Shown here piece after piece: positions 11,969-22,844 of a stretch of 64,000 bases of DNA. How positions within the stretch are numbered: position 1 is the first letter of the stretch; each line of letters opens with the position of its first letter. The notes beneath the pieces were generated by a model. That model was not told the DNA's origin, made no database searches, and was given only the letters and a program-made list of their open reading frames with translations. Source of the DNA: Abelmoschus esculentus (taxonomy: Eukaryota > Streptophyta > Magnoliopsida > Malvales > Malvaceae); assembly GCA_035048815.1 (NCBI GenBank), contig JAUCBN010000003.1, positions 24,970,001-25,034,000 on the forward strand. The letters are read 5' to 3'. Both the position numbers and the translations under genes were made by a program.

Positions 11969-12310
11969 ATTCTGCTCAAACTTGAAGCGAAGCCGTGGAA
12001 CAAGTTTATACGAACTTATTTAATGCCAACAACGCATAACTCGACAATATCGTATAATCGTTTATTGCTAATTCATTCTATTTTGCAAAAAAGTTCAATC
12101 AACATAGGGCAAATCATTTGTGACGAGATATACGCTTGCCGATAAAAAGATGTGGGAGCATTATTCTTTCCTTATTTAATAACTCAGTTGTGTATGCAGG
12201 AGAAGGTGCCACGTGAGCCTACTGATGAGATATTTTCCCCTCGGCTAGGATGGAACAAGAAACATTGCTTGAAAGTCAAGGGAAAGGAGGAATCAAAGGA
12301 GGAATAACTA

Positions 12311-12856
12311 ATGCTGAAGAAAGGAATGCCATCTACGAGTTCCCAGGCAACAAAAATTGCCTCGGCAGGTCCTGATGCCCTTATACTTGGAGAGGCAATC
12401 TTATCGGGAATTAAGGAGCAAGTTGTTGATATGTTACGCCCTATCAAAGAACAATTGGCTCGAATGGAGGATGAGCAACTACACTTTATGTAATTCATGA
12501 AGGAGCACACGTATGCTATGCATCAGGCGATCCTAGAGAAATTTCCAGAATGCTCTGTGCCGTTCCCAGTATTTCCTGCAAATTTGGTTGCCACGACAAC
12601 CACTCTTGCCACGGCAACTACTCTTGCAACAGCAAACACTCCTGTTAAGGCAACTGAAATTGCCAAGGCATCTTCCCCTGTTCCAGCCACTGATGATACC
12701 ATGAACACTGACATTCTTGACAAAGGGAAGAAACCACTGGAAGAACATAGACACACGGATTCATTGCAAAGTTTCAAGGATTTCGATGATACGATTTTAG
12801 AACCAATGATATCTCCACTCGTGGAGCAAAAAAATAAAAGAGCAAGGCCCATATGA
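12311..12856 (+). pseudogene. Athila 3'-region ORF continuation, low complexity
   Basis: Two overlapping open stretches (12311-12493 and 12497-12856) form a degraded downstream part of the Athila extra ORF. The first reads GIKEQVVDMLRPIKEQLARMEDEQL, which looks coiled-coil-like. The second contains a Thr/Ala-rich stretch (TTTLATATTLATANTPVKATE) built on a degenerate ACxACTCTTGC repeat at about 12590-12650. A short further part with an acidic DEESPSSDEEQ-like run lies at about 12860-12990. No enzymatic motif is visible. This is assigned by position only. Confidence 0.45.
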
Positions 12857-13046
12857 TTGCCGAGACGGACGAGGAGAGTCCCTCTAGCGATGAGGAGCAA
12901 AGGGAAAAGGTTTCAGTTCAATCAGCAGTGCAAACTCAACCACCACGAACAGGAAAGAAAGCAAAATTAATGGCCACAAGGAAGTTGAATACTAAAGGTG
13001 ACAATTAGTTCATTTTCATTTTTTTATTTATCTTTTCTTTTTGCAT

Positions 13047-13081
13047 GCATTGAGGACAATGCCCATCTAGAGTTTGGGGGG
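13047..13081 (+). promoter_or_regulatory. Upstream hairpin plus polypurine-tract-like motif of Athila
   Basis: GCATTGAGGACAATGC (13047-13062) is a perfect 6-bp stem with loop AGGA. It is followed 8 bp later by AGTTTGGGGGG (13071-13081). The same order, hairpin then GAGTTTGGGGG, recurs at 13780-13815 next to the 3' LTR. It may be a second plus-strand primer. Confidence 0.65.
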
Positions 13082-13400
13082 TATTCACCTTTAGTCAGTC
13101 ATATTAGTTGCATTCATCATCCTTCATGTTGCATATAGTTACATATATTAATTGCCAGGAATTCCAATTTGATATACTTGTTTTAAAATTGATAGATAAC
13201 CAATGATGAGATTATGCCATTGCACTTAATTGAATTTACCTTTAGTTTTAGAATTGCATAGGAAGAATTTAGAATCTCACTATGATGCTGAATCTTTTTA
13301 CACGGTTGTGACTTATTGATCAATAGAAACTTTGTGATTTTAGGTTGGTAGAATCTTGGGCAATTATCTAAAAAAAGAGAGAAAAAGATGAGCAATATCA

Positions 13401-13531
13401 TTCTAGAGGTGCCTGAAACCGGCTCTAGTTGGTGTGCGTCAATGAATCGCTAGAGGTTCCCGAAAACTGGCTCTAGTTGATAACTTTGAAAGAATTGCTT
13501 AAATGCTAGAGGTGCCCGAAATCGGCCTTAG
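13401..13531 (+). repeat. Three tandem hairpin repeats in the Athila 3' non-coding region
   Basis: Three copies begin CTAGAGGT[GT]CC[CT]GAAA at 13403, 13450 and 13506. The first two close with GGCTCTAG, so CTAGAG pairs with CTCTAG and the inner CC/GCC with GG/GGC around a short GAAA-containing loop. The third copy closes with GGCCTTAG and is degenerate. They are non-coding and lie between the extra ORF and the 3' LTR. Confidence 0.75.
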
Positions 13532-13779
13532 TAAGATTAATGCTCAGACAATTTTTGTTAAAACCTCTTTTGTCACATAGAATCTTGAATATCAACTTGT
13601 TCACAACCACACACATGCTTCATCACGAGTATTATAGTTTGATTCTAGAAGATTTCTTTGTATTTCGAAAAAATTTAAAGGTAATCATACTTTGTGCCCC
13701 GGTTCTGAGGTTAGAAGTTAAACTTTGAAGCATGTGTTTGAAGACTGAATGCCTTGGCAATTAATTATAGGTTTGCATT

Positions 13780-13815
13780 TGCTTGAGGATAAGCAACAAC
13801 TTGAGTTTGGGGGTG
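13780..13815 (+). promoter_or_regulatory. Athila 3' polypurine tract with preceding hairpin
   Basis: TGCTTGAGGATAAGCA (13780-13795) forms a 5-bp stem. GAGTTTGGGGGTG follows and abuts the 3' LTR start at 13816. The purine run next to the LTR is the expected plus-strand primer. Confidence 0.85.
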
Positions 13816-14147
13816 TGTTAAGTGTTATAATTTAATGTTTTTAGTTCCCTATTTACTCATGGTTATTGCTTTATTTAAGCATTTAATTAGTTATAATTTC
13901 ATATTTTCATGCATATTCATTAATTGTTACTTTATATTATTGTTTGGTTATTTTTGGTTATTTTCGGTAGAAAAGATGTTGCTGTGGTTTATTTCTTTAT
14001 TTGTAGAAGGAAACCTTTGATGGAGAACTATCTATGGAAAGAAGATATGGAAAGATTGAAGGATCAAGCAAAGAAGGAAATATATATTAGAAAGGAAAAT
14101 ATTCTAGTTTGATTATTTCCATCTCTATATTATTCCTTCAACCTTGT

Positions 14148-15209
14148 TATAGCGATCTAAAAAATCCACGATTAATTAAATTCGCTAAAAATATTTCTTT
14201 TTCTAAGTTGGAAAACAATTCCGATGTGTTATTTTGAAATGAATGTCTTCCACGTGGGGTTTTCGGTTAAAATAATGATTTTGTAAAATTGGAGTCGCCA
14301 CCGGCCGTTTAGGTAGACCAGACACCATAAAACCAGAGATTTTAAAGTTTGGGGTTCGGGAGTCGGTTACGGATGGGGAAGGATTAGCACCCCCACACCG
14401 TCTAAAAATTGGTACTTTATTTAATTACCGCTTAATTAATATTAAATTTTCCGGGCTAATTTGACGATCGAATTAATTTTTAATTAAATATGCGCATTTA
14501 TTTTAAAGCACCTAAACCCGAAGGTAAGCGTCCGAACCACCATCACTACACTGGAGTTGGCCTCGCTTACGACTGAATTTAGGGGTCCGCATTAATTAAT
14601 TAAGGTAAAATGCAATCTTAAACATGACAAATAAATTAAAAACATTACATAACAAATACATAAAAGCATAAATACTAATCTAACAAATAAAAGATTAATT
14701 TAAAAATAAATTAAAACATACATAATATTAAACAATAAATTAATAAACGACTATTTTCATTAAAAATATTCAAAATACAAAAATAAAAAGAAATAGAAAT
14801 TATACCTAAAAATACGAACGGCTAACTCCGATAAACTCTCCACCAAGATCTACCACGATCCCTCCAAAATTTTTAACTAGATCAAATCTTAAAAATAAGA
14901 TTCGATCGAACCACCCAAAATTTGGGGAGAACTAAGCTCTTAAATTAGGATGATAGGGTACTACCCTCACCCAATTGGTTCTCCTCCCAAAAGGCTCTCC
15001 ATCCCCTCCTTTTATAGGCAATGAGAGAGGGGAAAGTCACGTTTCCCACCAATGTGGGATTTTAATCCTACATCACTTTTCCTTTTCTTTCTTCTTCTTC
15101 TCCTTTCTCTTTTCATTTTTTCTCCCTTTTTTCTTCTATTTTTATTAATAATATTACTACTACAATAATACTACAAATACTAAAATTCGATAAAAAATAA
15201 GTGATTACA
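14148..15209 (-). repeat. 3' LTR (minus sense) of the nested Ogre/Tat-like element
   Basis: The LTR runs from TATAGCGATC to GTGATTACA and is nearly collinear with 21787-22844. Family-diagnostic stretches include GGAGTCGCCACCGGCCG and GGGAGTCGGTTACGGATGGG. The same words appear in the solo LTRs at 31203-32239 and, inverted, at 51960-52090. Confidence 0.88.
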
Positions 15210-15403
15210 GTTGCCCCTCTTTGCTTTTTCTTGTGAAACATGAACAAAGCAAAGATAAAAAAACACTCATTTTTTCTTATTCTTCGATTTTGGCTTCAGA
15301 AATCACAGGTTCTTCTGGAACTTTCTGCTCTTCTTCGGCTGAATCTTCAGGCTTGTATGTTCTTCATGTATTGAAATTTTTCACCTTCTGATCTTGGAGC
15401 TAC

Positions 15404-16170
15404 ATGTCACTTCGGTTATATGACTTTTCGTCTTTCGAGAAGATCTTGCAAAATAAAAGCTCCTCGTATATAGAACTTTTATCTCTAGATCCCGAGTTTT
15501 GGTTTCTCCTGTATAAAACCATCACCCTAAAGCCTCGAGTTACGTGCCCCTCTTGTATGGAGCTTTCACTCAGAGACGTTGACGAAGATGAGGGGTCCCT
15601 CTTGTATGAGACTCCATGTCTTCTACGTTGTTGGTTTCTCCTATATAAAACCTTCTGTATTAGGATAGATCTTGCAAAATAAGGTTCCTCCTGTATAGAA
15701 CTCTTACTTTTGGATCCGGAGTTAGGGCTTCTCCTATATGAAACCTTTCACTCTAAAGTCTCGAGATGTGTGCCTCTCCTATATGAAGCTTCGATCTCAG
15801 AAACAAAAATGAAGATAATGTATCTCCTATATAGAACCCCTCTTCTTTGATGTTGTCGGTTTCTCCTATATAAAACCTTTTACGTCATAATGGATCTTGT
15901 AGAATAAGGTCTCTCCTATATAGAACTCTTACTTCTAGATCTGGAGTTAGGGTTTCTCCTATATAAAACCTTTCACTCTAAAGTCTCGAGTTGTTTGCCT
16001 CTCCTATATGAAGCTTTAATCTCAGAGATGAAAACGAAAATGAGGTCCCTCCTATATAGAACTCCTCACTTCGGTGCTGTCGATTTCTCCTATATAAAAC
16101 CGTTGCGTCGTGGATGAACTTTTCCACTGATAGCTCCTTCTGTATAGAGCTTTGAGTCTTTGTGTTTGGT
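15404..16170. repeat. 225-bp higher-order tandem repeat built from TCTCCTATATAAAACC units
   Basis: About sixteen copies of a short unit around TC[CT]CCTATAT[AG][AG]A[AG][CG]C are spaced about 35-55 bp apart. Sub-units differ by their ends (AAAACC, GAAGC, GAACC) and recur in the same order. TAGAACT markers at 15471, 15696 and 15921 give a period of 225 bp over three copies. On the minus (element sense) strand the core reads GGTTTTATATAGGAGA. Confidence 0.82.
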
Positions 16171-16214
16171 GTGTACAAGTTCTTTCTGTATAGAACTGCT
16201 ACAAATTCTCTTTC

Positions 16215-16870
16215 TTTGGACTCGAGTCATGTCGGTACCCTCTGTATGGAACCTTATCTCCAAGTCTTTCGGGACTCATGTTGGGAAGGCTGCCAATATT
16301 TTCTTTGAATTGGGACTCATGTCGGGAAGGCTGTTAATGTTTTCTATGAATCGGGACTCACGTCCATAGAGACTGCCAAAAAATCTGTTACTTCGGGACT
16401 CATGCCAAAGTAGCTGTCAATCTTTTTTCTGAATCGGGACTCATACTGGGAAGGCTGTCAATGTTTTCTCTAAATCGAGACTCATGCCGGGAATGCTGTC
16501 AATGTTTTCTCTGAATCGGGACTCACGTCTATAGAGACTACCAAAAAATCTGTTACTTCGGGACTCATGCCAAAATGGCTGGCAATCTTTTTTCTGAATT
16601 GGGACTCATGCTGGGAAGGATGTCAATATTTTCTCTGAATCAGGACTCATGTCTATAGAGACTGCCAAAAAATCTATTTCTTCGGGACTCACGCCAGGAA
16701 GGCTGCCAATGTTTCCTCTGAATCGGGACTCACGTCTATAGAGACTGCCAAAAAATCTTCTTTTTAAATCGGGACACACACCTTAAAAGGCTGCCAAAAA
16801 ATCTTTTTCTTCGGGACTCATGCTAGAGTGGTTGTTAATCTTCTTCGAATCGAGACTCACATCTAGCAGC
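16215..16870. repeat. Tandem array of about 40-bp units (GGGACTCATGCCGGGAAGGC)
   Basis: More than a dozen imperfect copies of AATCGGGACTCATG followed by either CCGGGAAGGCTG or TCTATAGAGACTGCC, then CAATGTTTTCTCTG or AAAAAATCT. At least two unit types alternate. The array is internal to the nested element and follows directly on the 225-bp array. Confidence 0.85.
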
Positions 16871-16984
16871 TGCCAATCTTCTTTCTGAAAACATCTGGGG
16901 TTTCTGGATTGCCCTAATGTCTTGATCTTTGTACTCAGTTCCTCTTTCATTTTGGAGACACATTCACTGTCTGTCAAGTTTCGT

Positions 16985-19900
16985 CTCGAGAATGTTTTTC
17001 TTTTTACTTTCTTCTTTTTTTTTCTTCTTCTTTTTGTGATGTCTCGGTTTCTGTGACCTACTAGACTTAGCTCTCGGTCTGCTCAGTTTTTTCTTTCTCT
17101 ATACTCTCGTTTAATTGTCGGACTCAATTTCCCGTACTCAGCTTAGTTTTTTCTTATTCTCTTCTTCTGCTGCTGCTTTCTTTCTTTCTTTTCTTTTCTT
17201 TTCTTTTACCTTGAGAGATGACTCGATTCTATCCGTCTGGATATCAGAATAGACTTATCACATGCGATGTGGAAAATTTGAAGGGTTGATCTTTCTGGTC
17301 CAATCTTTCTTATTTTCCTTCTTTCTATTAGAAGGTGGTATTCGAATGAGCGTTTATGGAAGGTGCAAAGATGCACAAAATCCTTGTTGGGGTCATCTTT
17401 CTTTATCACTATCTGTCTTTTCCTTTAAGATGATTGTTTATCAAAAAGAATGATGCATGAGCATTTTTATTATGCATGTGTTCATGAAGTATACTGAGAT
17501 GTATAGATGCAACCTATTTATAGCATATACAATGATGCATGAAGTACCTATCAACACTATTTCAAAAATTTTGGTGCCCCGATCCTCATTCTGTCTATCA
17601 GGTACGCTTCATTAGCTAAACTTTGTCAGTAATCATGAAACCTCTGGTTACATCAGATTTGAGCTTTGATTCTGTCATTTCACGGATAATGGTTCCCCGC
17701 TTGTATTCTTTATATTCTCTTCTGGATCAGTATAATGGTTGATTGGACATCTCTGTGTCCTGATTTTATTTCTGTGCTCGTCAGGGTACCTCACCAGAGG
17801 TTGACTCTCAGTTTTTTCAATTCTTGGAAAAATGAATTTATTTGCATGTATTTCAATATGTAATAAAATTTTTTGAAAATGTATGAAATTTGGAAGTTCA
17901 TTGCAAAAAGTATTTAAAACATATTTGCCTTCCTGAATATCAAATGCAATGACATATTTGCCCCAATCTGGCAAAGAAAAACTCTAACGAAGAGTATATT
18001 TAAAAGATCCTCGTTAATTACGGGGATATATGCAAATGCCTAGTCTCTCGGTCTTTCAAAAGGAACAATTCCCTTCCTAGTGGCTACCCCTTTTTGGTGG
18101 CACTCATTATCTCTCTTTCTCATCCTGCTCCATCTTTTCCTTATTTAGGTGTCGATCAGGCACTTCGAAGCTCGACGTTCCTTGAAGCAAGGTTAACCTT
18201 TGGGCGGAAGTGTGATCTGAAGACAATCTCATTTAGTTTGGACATCACTGAATGATCAGAATGGTCTTTGAAAGCTTGTAAGAGCTGAGTCTATGATCGG
18301 TGTAAAAAGGTTTCTGTATTTGGTATGTATATTTCTAATATTTTTTCTTTTTTCTATTTTCTTTCATCTTTTTCCCTTTTTTTTCCTTTTTCTTTTCTTT
18401 TTCTTTTTTTCTTTTTTCAACGAAAATGACAATCTTCAGGTCGATTTGTCTTTGATGGCTTCTATATTTGCTTCTATGTAAATCTGTGTGATCGTGAGGT
18501 GTTCAAAATGAAGATTCTTTGTTTCTCCTTGCCTCGTTTCCTCTGGTTGAATTTTTTCTTCTGAATTGTTTGATCTGAATATGAAGTGTGTACAGTAAAT
18601 GTATTTGTATTTGTGATATGTGTACTTCTATTTTTTTGAGTCACTCTAGATTGTCTGTTTTAGGTTTTCACCCTAGAGTTCATTCTCTTTTCCGAAATTG
18701 GCAATCTTCAGGCGGACTTATCTCGGATATGCTTCGATATTTGTTTCTGTGTAAATTTGTGAGATCCTGAGGTATCTAGAATGAGGATTCTTTTCCCATA
18801 TTTACCTCGTTCCTTCTACTGAATTTTTGATTCTAAATTAACTGATATGAATGAAGCGTGTACAATATTGTTTCCTTTACATTTCTTTTTCCTCTTTCAA
18901 GTTTCTGGATGCGTCACCAGATTGAGGTATTTTTCGATTATTCACTACTTGAACTCGATTGTCTTTTTACATCTTGTTGATATTGCTTGGATTCAATCAC
19001 CTTTATGTGATCTCCTAACGTTGTGCTCTGCCAAAATCCTCTTTTACTTGATTCAGACTCATTTCGGCCTTCCGATTGTCATTCTCTTTCTTTCTTTTTT
19101 TCTTTTTTCTCTTTTTTTTTCTCTCTCTCTCTTTTGTGTGTATCTTAGCTCTCGACTATTTCTTTCTGATAGTCTTCCTATTTCAATATCTAATTTGTCT
19201 GATCTTGCCCTCCTTTTCTGGTGAGGTGAGAGAATATCATTCGTCGTCTCATTCAAGGGTGTCCTGAGAAGGTCTTCAGGGGGTAGAAGTTTAAGGTCAA
19301 CTCTCGATTCAAGGATCTTGATCAACATGTGCCTGAGAAGGACATTTTCCTAAAAATGGGAGTTGCCCATTGTCTATTCGCTCATATTGTTCCTTCGTTG
19401 GCCTTAGTAGACTAGTAGGAACTCTCATTTGCAATATTCTCGCAAAATTCAGTCTCTTCTGAATATACAAAACCTTATAGTCGGTCTTGGAGTTTGGAGC
19501 AAATATGCTACCACATTTGAAATTTCACGGATCAAGTGTGTAATGATGTGTACATGCATGTTAAAAAATGTTTGTTATGTGTACATAGAAGAGCAGGAAC
19601 TACTTCCTTAAAATGAATGAAATATTAAAGAATGTAAAAAATGAATTTAAACAAATATGCATGAAATTTTCTGTTTGAATGTTCAATTGAGAAGTAAGAA
19701 CCTTCCCGGATCCATCTCTATCATCATACTTCAAAACTTAAACTATTGGCTTCAATCAAACTTTGAACCTTGTTCTTCAGGGCTCTATAATTCTTGTTCG
19801 TGTGACTTGTGCTTCCCTCACGACATTGACATCATAATCGGGTTTATAGGGGTCCTTTTCGATTTAGATTGAACAAGTGTTGATAGCTCTTGATGAGGAT

Positions 19901-21590
19901 TGGAAACAATTCGGTATACGTCATAGGAATCTGAAAGTTGATTTTTTGTGCAACATCTTCAAGACGGTCTTTCAACTATTTTTGCCCCTTTCTTTAGGTT
20001 ACTATACGATCCTCCATTTGCTTCCTTTAGTATCGAGTGAGATGAAAATACATGTGTGATGCAGATGTAAATGATGCATACAGTTAAAATGATATAAAAA
20101 ATAATCAAATGCATGTGTGATGCAGATGCGGATGCAAATGATACAAAATGTATGCAAACAAAGGTATTGATCCCTGTTGGTAATCACCATACTGGATTAC
20201 TTTCACGAGAAATAGAGGGTCCATTACAATATTGAGAAAACTAGTCTTATACATTAGTACTAGCCCTAATTCTGATTTCTTATAGCCCTAAACTACTTTC
20301 TTGACAAAGGAATCTCTGTTACATCGTGGGCTTCGGATGAATAGCTTTGATCTCCATGATTGACCTGATCTTCTGAATTTTGATTTTCGAGACCGTTTGC
20401 ATTAGTCTTGGTCAAATATTACCTGAGCGACCTTACCATGTTGGTGTTGCTAACAGTGGCTTCTTTCTGGTGATGTTACTTCCAAAATTTTATAACATCT
20501 CCTGAATGATGATCACGATCCTCGTGAAATGGGCTAGTGAGGCACTGATCTCTCGTTGTTCTTCTTGTATTCTTTTAAATCGGTGTTCCGTATCTAACTA
20601 CAACTCGACCTCTAGATGTCAAAATGGTGTCAGTTCTGCATCTTTGACAAACATTTATGTTATTGGATCTTCGGTGGTTTTCTGTTATATCTTTTGTATC
20701 GGTTTGAAACTCTCGATTATAAATTTGTTGTCAACTCGGGTAAGGCAAATCATTTTTACCTGTTCTTGGTAGACTGATGTCTGATTCTGACTCGACTTTT
20801 AGATAATGAGATGATTTCGGTTCTCTGTCTCTGCTAACCCTTTGATTAAACCTTGGTTTTCTATTACATCCTTTATGTTCGCTTGGAATCCCAGATGATG
20901 TAGACCCGAATAAATGCATGGTCATTACCTGATCGTTTGGCAGACTATTTTTTGGGCTCTTCGGTTATCCTCTAATCGGTGTCTGATAAAAAGGGTTTAA
21001 CGGATGGTGACCTTGAATCTCGTCCCTTAATTGATGTCTCTGATCGTTTTCTAACACTAGGGTTAAGGTTTTCAGATACCTCTCTTCTATGGTGAATGTT
21101 TCCTTTGTAGGATAAACCACTCGAATAAATACCCTCTAACGTAATGCAAGATGTAATTCATGCAAAAAAGAAATAAAAACAAAAGAAACCATGTTACTAT
21201 CGGGTAAAAATAATAAACGCAAAAATAAATTTCATAAAAAATAAATTTGTGCAAAAGTAAATAGAGAAAGACAGTCCTAGATATCTTGTCTAATTCGCTT
21301 AGGGTATCCGCATGGCTCTAGTGGGGTAGGTAGTCTAGTTCTCTATATGCAGTCTTGGTGCTAAAAGGGGGACCCGAATTGTCCGAGCTATCCTCTACTA
21401 AGAGTAGCAAGGCCCCCGATCATCACCCACTATAGGCTCATTTTGACCGGGTTCAATTCAGGGGGACCCGTTCACTTATGCCCATACGAAGGAACGATAT
21501 CCTCACGAAAGCATAAGGTAGTGGAGCCCCGAAGGTACTTCGGCTAGGGCCCATACGGGAGAACGATATCTCCATGAAAGCGTTAGCCTT
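16985..21590. other. Remaining internal region of the nested element, non-coding
   Basis: No protein family is recognisable on either strand. There are polypyrimidine tracts on + at 17000-17210, 18340-18420 and 19075-19135, which are purine runs on the element's sense strand. Several TGATGCATGA/GATGCAGATG words lie at 17450-17550 and 20050-20160. Open stretches here are short and without family resemblance. Confidence 0.6.
21480..21590. repeat. Two-copy repeat in the leader of the nested element
   Basis: GCCCATACGAAGGAACGATA at about 21480 and GCCCATACGGGAGAACGATA at about 21550 share a following TC[CT]TC[CA][CT]GAAAGC. On the minus strand they lie within 300 bp downstream of the primer site. 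They could be part of the RNA leader or packaging region, but this is only a positional guess. Confidence 0.6.
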
Positions 21591-21766
21591 TTCCCCCCAC
21601 TTAAAAAGGACGGGTTTATATATCATTTTTAAATACGGAAAAATAAAAGTACAAATTTAATTGAAAATTAATTTGATTGTCACTTTAGCCTAGAATTTTT
21701 AATATTCTCAAAGCGGTAATCATTTAAAAGCTTGACTCACTTTTTGTTTTTAAAAAACAAAATTTA

Positions 21767-21784
21767 TCCCCAGCGGAGTCGCCA
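21767..21784 (-). promoter_or_regulatory. tRNA-Arg-type primer-binding site of the nested element
   Basis: The reverse complement is TGGCGACTCCGCTGGGGA, the primer site known from Ogre-type elements. It lies 2 bp from the LTR edge at 21787. It fixes the element as minus-strand. Confidence 0.85.
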
Positions 21785-21786
21785 TT

Positions 21787-22844
21787 TGTAGCGATCTAAA
21801 AAATCTACGATTAATTAAATTCGCAAAAAATATTTCTTTTTCTGAGTTGGAAAACATTTTCGATGTGTTATTTTGAAATGAATGTCTTCCACGTTGGGTT
21901 TTCGGTTAAAATAATGATTTTGTAAAATTGGAGTCGCCACCGGCCGTTTAGTCAGACCGGACACCATAAAACCAGAGATTTTAAAGTTGGGGTTCGGGAG
22001 TCGGTTACGGATGGGGAAGGATTAGCACCCCCATACCGCCTAAAAATTGATACTTCATTTAATTACCGCTTCATTAATATTAAATTTTCTGGGCTAATTT
22101 GACGATCGAATTAATTTTTAATTAAATGTGCGCATTTATTTTAAAGCACCTAAACCCGAAGGTAAGCATCCGAACCACCACCACTACACTGGAGTTGGCC
22201 TCGCTTACGACCGAATTTAGGGGTCCGCATTAATTAATTAAGGTAAACATGCAATCTTAAACATGAAAAATAAATTAAAAACATTACATAAAAATACATA
22301 AAAGCATTAATATTAATCTAACAAATAAAAGATTAATTTAAAAATAAATTAAAACATACATAATATTAAACAATAAATTAATAAACAACTATTTTCATTA
22401 AAAATATTCAAAATACAAAAATAAAAAGAAATAGAAATTATACCTAAAAATACGAACGGCTAACTCCGATAAACTCTCCACCAAGATCTACCACGATCCC
22501 TCCAAAATTTTTAACTAGATCAAATCTTAAAAATAAGACTCGATCGAACCACCCAAAATTTGGGAAGAGCTAAGCTCTCAAATTAGGATCATAGGGTACT
22601 ACCCTAACCCAATTGGTTCTCCTCCCAAAAAGCTCTCTATCCCCTCCTTTTATAGGTAATGAGAGGGGAAAGTCATGTTTCCCACCAATGTGAGATTCTA
22701 ATCCTACATCACTTTTCCTTTTCTTTGTTCTTCTTCTCCTTTCTCTTTTCATTTTTCTCCCTTTTTTCTTCTATTTTTATTAATAATATTACTACTACAA
22801 TAATACTACAAATACTAAAATTCGATAAAAAATGAGTGATTACA
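21787..22844 (-). repeat. 5' LTR (minus sense) of the nested Ogre/Tat-like element
   Basis: The LTR runs from TGTAGCGATC to GTGATTACA and matches 14148-15209 with scattered single-base differences and small indels. The terminal TG and CA are intact here. Confidence 0.88.

Larger units (their letters stand above)
14148..22844 (-). mobile_element. Ogre/Tat-like LTR retrotransposon, non-autonomous, nested in the Athila 3' LTR
   Basis: The element is 8697 bp with LTRs at 14148-15209 (1062 bp) and 21787-22844 (1058 bp) and TSD CTTGT at 14143-14147 and 22845-22849. Orientation is minus. The complement of TCCCCAGCGGAGTCGCCA (21767-21784) is a tRNA-Arg primer site of the type used by Ogre/Tat elements, and the complement of 15210-15230 is a purine-rich tract adjoining the other LTR. 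The 6.6 kb internal region has no recognisable gag, protease, RT or integrase in any frame. It is filled with tandem repeats and polypyrimidine tracts, so it looks like a large non-autonomous derivative. The LTR at 14148 starts TATAGC where the partner has TGTAGC, one G-to-A change at its terminus. Confidence 0.85.

Noticed and set aside
11572..12856. Envelope gene of the Athila element
   Set aside because: No signal peptide, transmembrane helix or cleavage site can be seen, so only a 3'-region ORF is called.
15404..16870. CRISPR-like array
   Set aside because: Repeats are imperfect, without unique spacers of constant length, in a plant retrotransposon with no cas genes.
18293..19328. Phe/Ser-rich and Lys/Arg-rich open frames in the nested element
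   Set aside because: They are translations of polypyrimidine/polypurine tracts, without family resemblance.
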